From: Salvelinus alpinus
Lineage: Eukaryota > Chordata > Actinopteri > Salmoniformes > Salmonidae
Direction: 5' to 3'
Assembly: GCF_045679555.1 (NCBI RefSeq)
Contig: NC_092091.1
Coordinates: forward strand, 12,797,918-12,861,917
Length of the DNA stretch: 64,000 bases
Below are positions 40,301-49,300 of this stretch, piece by piece. Positions within the stretch are counted from its first letter, which is position 1. Every line of letters begins with the position of its first letter. The notes beneath the pieces were generated by a model. That model was not told the origin of the DNA, made no database searches, and saw only the letters and a program-made list of their open reading frames with translations. The translations under genes were made by a program, and so were the position numbers.

Positions 40301-43300
40301 GAGACTTGGAGTAGTTGTTCCCCTTGCTCTGCATGGGTAACGCTGCTTCGAGGGTGGCTGTTGTCGATGTGTTCCTGGTTCGAGCCCAGGTAGCGGCGAG
40401 GAGAGGGATGGAAGCTATAATGTTACACTGGCAATACTAAAGTGCCTATAAGAACATCCAATAGTCAAAGGTATATGAAATACAAATCATATAGGGAGAA
40501 ATATTCCTATAATTCCTATAATAACTACAACCTAAAACTTCTTACCTGGGAATATTGAAGACTCATGTTAAAAAGGAGCTTTCATATGTTTCATATGTTC
40601 TCATGTTCTGAGCAAGAAACTTAAACGTTAGCTTTCTTACATGGCACATATTGCACTTTTACTTTCTTCTCCAACACTTTGTTTTTGCATTATTTAAACC
40701 AAATTGAACATGTTTCATTATTTATTTGAGGCTAAATTGATTTTATTGATGTATTATATTAAGTTAAAATAAGTGTTCATTCAGTATTGTTGTAATTGTC
40801 ATTATTACAAATAAAATCGGCCGATTAATCGGTATCGGCTTATTTTGGTCCTCCAATAATCGGCATCGGTATCGGCGTTGAAAAATCATAATCGGTCGAC
40901 CTCTTGTCCACAGTGCTTACGTTCCATAGTGGCCCGAGAGGCCCGGCAGTGCAGTGCAGTAGCACACTGTGAGCCATGAGGATCAACGGCTCTAAACTTT
41001 TGATCTGCGTCAAATAGGAGATAGAGAGCCACTGTTACAAAATGGCTGCCGTTCGCTATGAGCAAGATATCAATTTGACCATTCAATAGAATACATCAGT
41101 TTATATACCAACTGTTACGTCATATTTACAACAGTATGGAGTCAGCATCATGGTCGTCTAGTGGTTGTGAAACCCAGCATAGCATGTAGCATGTTGGCTG
41201 GACGACATCAGTGACCTTCACCTTCTCTGTGATTTAAAGCCAACTGTAGTTCACAGATTGACAGACTCTATTGGTTAAGATGGTTGTATTTGAATGGTGT
41301 GTTGTTGTGCAGAAATTGGTGCTCTGGGCAGGGAAGAATGTATGTACTCTCTGGTACAATGGTGCTGTGACCCGGGTCACATAGTAAGGCTTGGTTGGTA
41401 ACACCACCAGCGTTTTTCATACATCCAGCAACTCAACCATTTGTCCTTTGTTTGATAGAAAGTTTGTACTATCGACACCCAAGACACCAGGGCCGTGTTC
41501 ATTAGGCTCTAAACCGAAGAAAACGTACTGAAAGAGGGACATTTTTGTTTTGCGTTGCAATTATTAAAAAGGAGTAGAAGGAGAAGTAGTATTGGTAGTA
41601 GTAACAGTAGTAGTAGCAGTAGTGATAGTAGCGTAGTAGTAGTAACAGTCTTAATACAAGCAGCAGTATTATTATTATAGCAGTAATAACATTAGTAGTA
41701 GTAACAGTAGTTATGTGGTTGAAACTGGCGAGCCAGAGCAGTTTGTCGAGCTTGTGACGAAGTCACACTCCTTAATTTGTGAAGACTCGGCCACCGACAA
41801 CAATGTTAACAATGCATCCCATGACATGTTCCTATGCAGTTAAAACTTGATATATATGATACATCTGTAGTTCGTAAGTAATGACTTAGTGGCGGCCAGC
41901 ATGCAGGCTCCTTCAACATAATGGCAAATTCAGCACTCTGATTGGTGTGTGCCCACACCCATACAAGATGCTTCTTTCCATCAGAGGCATGTGCGCAGAG
42001 AAATTAAACACAAAAAAATGGAAAGGGTTAAAAATGTTTGTCTAATTTAAGTGGTCAAACTTCCAGAGTTGAGAGGAAATGTTGGAAGTCTGGGAGTTTT
42101 AATAAATGGCTCATTTGTTGAAGATACCCCTTTAAAGTGTTTTCAAGAGGACAAAAAGCTTAATAGGTCAAATAGTTATCAAAAAGTAATAAATAAGCAC
42201 ACTGGTCATGATTAGTCTACACGTTTTAAAGTTTGAATGTTGTTTCTAGCTTAATCGGTGTATGAAAAATAGCGTTCCAAAAAAATAAGAAAAAGTCTGA
42301 AATAATTGATACAATATTTAAGATGGGACTTCTTTTTCATATTTTTTTTCTTTCTGTAGGTGTGCCCTAATGAACACGACCCGGTTCATCCACATTTATG
42401 CCGTGTCATTCCCAGCTTCAGGGTGTTCGTCATCCCCTCCGGGATGAAGTTTCCCCTAGGTAAAGATCTAGGATCAGCATCCCCTACCCCAATCCTAAAA
42501 TTAGCCATTTAATGGGGAAAATGCTAAACTGACCCAAGATTAGCGTCTCGGGGCAACTTCATCCTACACCGTAAGAAAGCAAGGTGAGTGTGTCAGAGAA
42601 CTTTGGCCAGGTGTTAGGTCTACAGGGAAGGGGGAACACACAGAAGAGGAGAAAGAGACGGAAGGAGGAGAAAAAAGAGGGAAGAGGAGGAGAAAAAGAG
42701 GGAAGAGAAAGAGAGGGAAGAGAAAGAGGGAAGAGGAGGAGAGGGAAAAGAAGGAGAGAAGAAGAGGACAGGGAAAAGGTTGAGAAAAAGATGGAAACGG
42801 TTGAGAAAGAGATGGAAACGGTTGAGAAAGAAGGAAGAGGAGGAGAAAGAAGGAAGAGGAGGAGTAAAAAAGGGAACAACAGGAGGAGAGCGACTCTCCA
42901 TCGCCAGTTCCCACCTTCAAGTCTAGATACTCCAGGTCCTTCTTCAGTTGCATGTAAGTATCGTCAACCTTCAGGGTGGAGTGAAGAGAAAGAAGTGTCA
43001 AGTTTCCCGTATGTATCAAGAATGGTCCACCACCCAAAGGACATCCAGCCAACGTGACACAACTGTAGGAAGCATTGGAATCAACAGGGGCAGCATCCCT
43101 GTGAAATGCTTGAGACACCTTGTAGAGTCCATGCCCTATCGAATTGAGTCTGTTCTGAGGGCAAAAGGGGAAGATGTTCCTAATGTTTTTGTACACTCAG
43201 TGTATATAGCGCTACTCATTAACATCAAATCTACCATAATGGGTTATAGAATGCATAATAATGATTTGTACGTTCTTCTATAATCATTCATAATGGATTA

Positions 43301-46300
43301 TGAATTAAGGGGGAGATGATTGTAAGCCTATTTTCAAGAATAGGCTATTGGATAATCGTCAACTGTGAGGCTTGCTATAAGATGAGTAAAACATTCAATT
43401 GCGAAAAAGTAAAACAAAACCCTTATGTCATCCAAAGCACGCACACACACAATTCATCCATGAGCTTCTCTATGTTATGCCACCTGAGATGCAAGACGTG
43501 CAAATAAGAAATGGAAGCACGCTACAAGCAGCAGCTCCAACATCACAAGCCCAAATACGTCTCCTAGCAACATCTCAGCCACACACTTCAAAAACACAAT
43601 GTTTTTTTGCGAGAGACATCAAAGCCCAGGCAGATAAAACATGTTTTAACTGCACCTAAAGCCAACCATACCGGGATGACAGTATGGAAGCTAACTAGCA
43701 CAGCATGCTAACACACAGTACACAGCTACATGACAGCCTAGCTGGGAGTACAAAAACCACAACATGTTGCCATGGCCTTCTAGAAAGACACTATGGGTGG
43801 CTAGGGGGTGGCAGCCAGCCAGGCCACACAAACAGCCATGCGCCCAGGTTGAGCTCACATCAGTGGGGTAAAGAAGGCCAGCTGTACTGGGGGCCCCCAC
43901 CTGGCTGCTGCTGCCGCGACCCATGGGGCCTGGGGGGCCTAGTAAGGACCCCAGAGAAGAAGGGCCGGAGGAGAAGAGGGGGTTGTTGTTGGTGGTGCGG
44001 AGGTGGGGGCCAGAGGGGCTGTAGTTGAAGTGCTGCATCTGGGTTACCGTGTGGTGGCGCGCGGAGGCCATCTTTGCCTGATGCCTCCGGAGCTGAATGA
44101 GCAGGAGGGTGAGTTCCTCCGGCTGCGTGTGTAATAGCAGTGTGTCCCACAGGGGTCAGAGGGAGGGAATGGGGGAGTTAATATCCCAACGCAGATAGAC
44201 TGCCAAGATACTCAGAGCTGTATAGAATACAGTTAGGTACAACTGCTCGGTCCTGTTAGCACCAAACGTTCCATGATAATTACATTTAGGGTTGGCACAA
44301 TTTCCGAATAATAGTGTAATCTACAATTATCGACAGTAACCGTGAACCCCCCCAAAAAAGAATAGCTTTCATACATTCAGTGTAGGAGGGGTGGGAATTC
44401 AACTTCCTTTTCAAGTAGATCTAGTTTACCCAATAGCAGTTTCACATTTTTACATGAAGAGGGTAAAGCTGTGTTGCATTCATTAGCTATTTTGTATGCA
44501 TTATAATAAATTATAAGCTCAAAATATTTGTTGGCTAAAATGACAATAACTGTGGTCATTTGCATGGAAATTAATTACTACCACAAATTCCATAATCGCC
44601 ACAGCCCTAATTACATTCCAACTTTGCAATCTTACTGGAGACCTCACAAAAGTAAAAAAAAATTGTAGGGGAGACACCTTACCAGTTTTGCAGGCAGTGT
44701 TATGTTTGCTAGCAAAGAGATATAGCTAACTAATTAGCTAAGTTGTTTCACCCCACAGTTAGCCAAGTTAGCTAGCTAAAGTTATTAACAGTAAGTTAGC
44801 CACCGCTCCTACACTCTTTTGCTAGCTACAGTAACAATTTTGTGTCGATAACACGTCTTAAAAAATAACAAAGTGTCTCCGACTGTGTTTCAATTTTACC
44901 GATAAGGACGCAGTCCACTTTCCAAGTGTATTGCCTTGGAACTATTGATACAGACACGGCAGCCATTCAAATATCTGTATCTACATCTGAAATCTGTATG
45001 AACCAGAATGATGCTGGTTCACGTCCCATAGCTGTCCTAGTAAAGAAGTACTGTAAGTAAGTTAACCCGATGGTAAGGTGTCCACGTTATTCGAGAAACA
45101 CTCGATCCCTGACTTCATGTTATTATCTAACACAACATGTTTGGGTTGTGACTGGGTGTGTGAGGCCGTACCGTCTTCCCGTGAAGGCTGGGCGCGCTGA
45201 CCGTGTGTGTGATGTAGCCGGAGGTAGGGATGGACCGTCTGTCGATGGTGGCAGCCTGGTGAACACACACACACAACACACTGCAGTTAAACAGTCTATT
45301 AAGCTGCCGTTATTACACCTGCATAATACTGTCAGAAAAATGACAACCTGTCATTATACAAATTCTTACGTTGAGCAGCTGAGACTTGGCTCTCCGGGGG
45401 GACCCAGCCACATGCACATCCAGCGCGGGCCTCTCTCCCAGGGGCATTACCACCACCCGGTCAGCAGGCGTATGGGGCCTCCGCGGTGGGGACAGGGCCC
45501 TGGAGCCCCGTGGGGGTCCCAGTGGGGGGATGTCAGAGGGATCAGGGGGCACCGACACACAGCGGGGCACCTCGGAGCTGGGCCGTGGGGCTGAGGGGGG
45601 GACCGTGGAGGGTGGCCGGTGCCCAAAGGGGTAGTCCGGGGCAGGTGTGTAGAGGGGGGCGGTGGGGCTGCCATGGCGGTACTGGTGGCGCTGCTGCCAC
45701 TCATACAGCTGCCACACGGTGCCAGGCCCACCGATGCCACTCCCGTCCCTGGCACCGGTACCCTGGGAGTTCGGAGGTCCGAGGCGGAAGTGGCTAAGGC
45801 GGTCCTGGGCATATTTGTACTCCCCGTGGCGTGCAGCCGTGGGGGGGCTGTGGTTTGGGGTCTTTGGTAGTGTCTGGTAGGCCTCCAGGCCGATGAACGT
45901 GGGCTGGGTCGGAGGGGTGTGACGGGGCAGGGTGCTCCCTCTAGAGGAAGGACTAAATGAGGGAGAACAGGTCAGACAAAGGCAAGATGGTGAACTTTGT
46001 GTCATCATGTTGCTGATCTGCATTTTACTGGCTTAGCAGAGTCTGAGTACAGTAGTGAAACTAAGTGTTATGACGCTTTGACTGACACATGCTTGCATTA
46101 TTCCCAGAGCCCCACTAGAGGGAGATGTTGGCTCTGGCTGTATACACCCCATAACCTTTATGTCCATGACGTACATAAATCAACCAAACCTAAACACTGA
46201 ACACTTATCTAGTAGAATGATGTTACGTACGTGCGTGCCTGCGTGTGTGTGTCCTGTGTGTGTGTGTGTGTGTGTATGAAAGTATTTGCTTGAATGCACC

Positions 46301-49300
46301 ACAATATTTGTGAATGTGCTGTGTAGGGTAGGCCAATGATAAACACTCATACGAGTGGTGGTGTGACGTGAACCGTGACCTTTACCCTTGGTGCTCGACC
46401 CTCTGCACCTTGACCCAGTGTTCCACCTGCTCCAGGGCACTCCTCCTCTGCACCTGCCTGTGAGTATCCACCACCTGGGGGGGCAGGGTGGCCCTCTGGT
46501 ACGTCCCCGTCCCCATCCCGTTGGGCTCCAGGGTGGGTGTCCCGTTCCTCAGACAGGCCCCGGGGGGTAGGGTTGAGGCGGTGTACGACGGGGCGCGCAT
46601 TTGAGCACTGGAGGGGGGCGCAGATGTAGTTGAGGAGGCTGAGTATGGCGGAAGGGGAGAGAGACTGCTAGGAGGGACGGCGTCCATTTCAATTTCCACG
46701 TTCCCACCACCAAGGACAATTTGTGAAGCAATGGGGTTGGGAGTGTCGTTCCAGAAGCTACAGTGCTGCTCGGTTTCTCTGTGGATGTCAGCCGGTTGGA
46801 GGACCACCCTATCGCTATGGAGATGGGGGGCGGTCTCGGTGTAGTTGTTGACGTGGTTGGTTTGGGGTACTGCCTGGCGCTCCGACACGCTGGGCATTTC
46901 CGATATCTCCGATGTTTCCGAAGGTCTAGGAAGAGAACGAGAGAGCGAAGTTTTGGTTTGGCTCTCGACTCATAGCAACAACACAATTATTGACATTGCC
47001 ATTGTATCAGGACAGTGTAACTGGGGTTGCACAATTCCAGTAACTTTCCCAAAACTCCTGTTTGGAGGGGAATTGTGCAACCCCAGTAAGAACACTGATC
47101 TCCACATGTTTCATACCTCTAACCTCTCACAGGAGTTCTGTTCAGAGCCAGACTGATATATTGGTTCACCAACATTGGCCTTTTACTGCGGACGATAATT
47201 CCACCAATAACCAATATTCAATAAATAAGATGAAAAAAGGCAATCTCATGCTGATCTGAACACTTGCTGCCATTCTCATGATGTGTCATTATTGTCACAA
47301 TGTATGAAATCAACAATTGAAGCATAGTCATTGGACAATTGCTCTTTTGGATGGCAAATCATGATTACACTTTTTAATTTCCCCGCCGTAAAACAGTATA
47401 TCGGCAGATATATCGGTATTGGTAAGTTTTGTCCCTCAAAAAACGAAATTGGTATCGGACCCAAAAAAACAATACGGTCAGGCTCAAGTTATGTTAGATC
47501 TAACATTCAGTAGTTTACTAGGGAATCATTCTTTGATCACTTCATATCTCCAATGACAACCAAGTGCAGTGTTAACATTAGCATAGCATTTAGCCCTGAT
47601 TGACACTAACATGAATGAAGGGCCCATCAAAATAGGATATAGGGGCCCTAGCCTCCCAGCTACAGGGAAAACTGGGCTACTTAGCATTAGCATATTAGAG
47701 TTGCCTAGCCTGGGTCTCTCACGCTAGTTAAACTGACAGCCACTTGTGCTAAGGCAAACAGCTCAGCGTGGCTAAAGGACTGGCAGGGAATGAGCAGTCA
47801 TATTTGCGCTGATAGACACAATAATTTCCCTCCACTGACGCATGAATAATAGATATGAGCCTCTCATTAATCAAATACAGCGCTCCAGGATGGCTCATCA
47901 AATACAGCGCTCCAGGATGGCTCATCAAATACAGCGCTCCAGGATGGCTCATCAAATACAGCGCTCCAGGATGGCTCATCAAATACAGCGCTCCAGGATG
48001 GCTCATCAAATACAGCGCTCCAGGATGGCTCATCAAATACAGCGCTCCAGGATGGCTCATCAAATACAGCGCTCCAGGATGGCTCATCAAATACAGCGCT
48101 CCAGGATGGCTCATCAAATACAGCGCTCCAGGATGGCTCATCAAATACAGTGCTCCAGGATGCCTCATCAAATACAGCGCTCCAGGATGCCTCATCAAAT
48201 ACAGCGCTCCAGGATGGCTCATCAAATACAGCGCTCCAGGATGGCTCATCAAAGATATATGTGTGTACACTGTGTACAACAACCGGACCGTTTCACCACT
48301 ATAAATCAGGTTAAATACAAAATATAATAAAATACAATGACAGCCTGATGTTAACAATATACACAATGTTCATTACAAATACTATAGTATATAGCTACTT
48401 CACACGCTTACAAACATACCATCAGTATGTACAGTACTGCAAAATGTTATATAATGTATTTGCATTAATTCTGTGTGAGCCCACATCCAGTTAACATGAT
48501 ACCCTAGACTAGACAGAGATACACTAGCCTAGACTAGACAGAGATACCCTAGCCTAGATGGAGATACCTAGACTAGACAGAGATACCTAGACAGAAATAC
48601 CTAGACAGAGATACCGAGACTAGACAGAGATACCCTAGACTAGACAGAGATACCCTAGACTAGACAGAGATACCCTAGACTAGACAGAGATACCCTAGAC
48701 TAGACAGAGATACCCTAGCCTAGACTAGACAGAGATACCCTAGCTTAGACTAGACAGAGATACCCTAGTCTAGACACAGATACCCTAGACTAGACAGAGA
48801 TACCCTAGACTAGACAGAGATACCCTAGACTAGACAGAGATACCCTAGACTAGACAGAGATACCCTAGCCTAGACTAGACAGAGATACCCTAGCTTAGAC
48901 TAGACAGAGATACCCTAGCTTAGACTAGACAGAGATACCCTAGTCTAGACACAGATACCCTAGACTAGACAGAGATACCCTAGACTAGACAGAGATACCC
49001 TAGACTAGACAGAGATACCCTAGAATAGACAGAGATACCCTAGACTAGAATTCTTTCCAATGTGTCAAGTAATTATATTTTTGTATTCATGATTTGGTTG
49101 GGTCTAATTGCTGTCCTGGGGCTCTGTTTATGGACCAGCTTGCTTAGGGGACTCTTCTCCAGGTGCATCTCTTTGTGATGGCTTTGTTATGGAAGGTTTG
49201 GAAATCGCTTCCTTTTAGGTGGTTGTAGAATTTAACGTCTCTTTTCTGGATTTTAAAAATTAGCGGGTCTCTGCCTAATTCTGCTCTGAATGCATTATTT

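Noticed and set aside
42559-43196. 210-codon minus-strand ORF
   Set aside because: It is mostly the purine-rich tract read as Ser/Leu/Phe. Only the short segment with [14 protein letters not shown] is a real exon.
47749-48366. 205- and 161-codon repeat-peptide ORFs
   Set aside because: They are artefacts of the 27-bp array, which is open on both strands.
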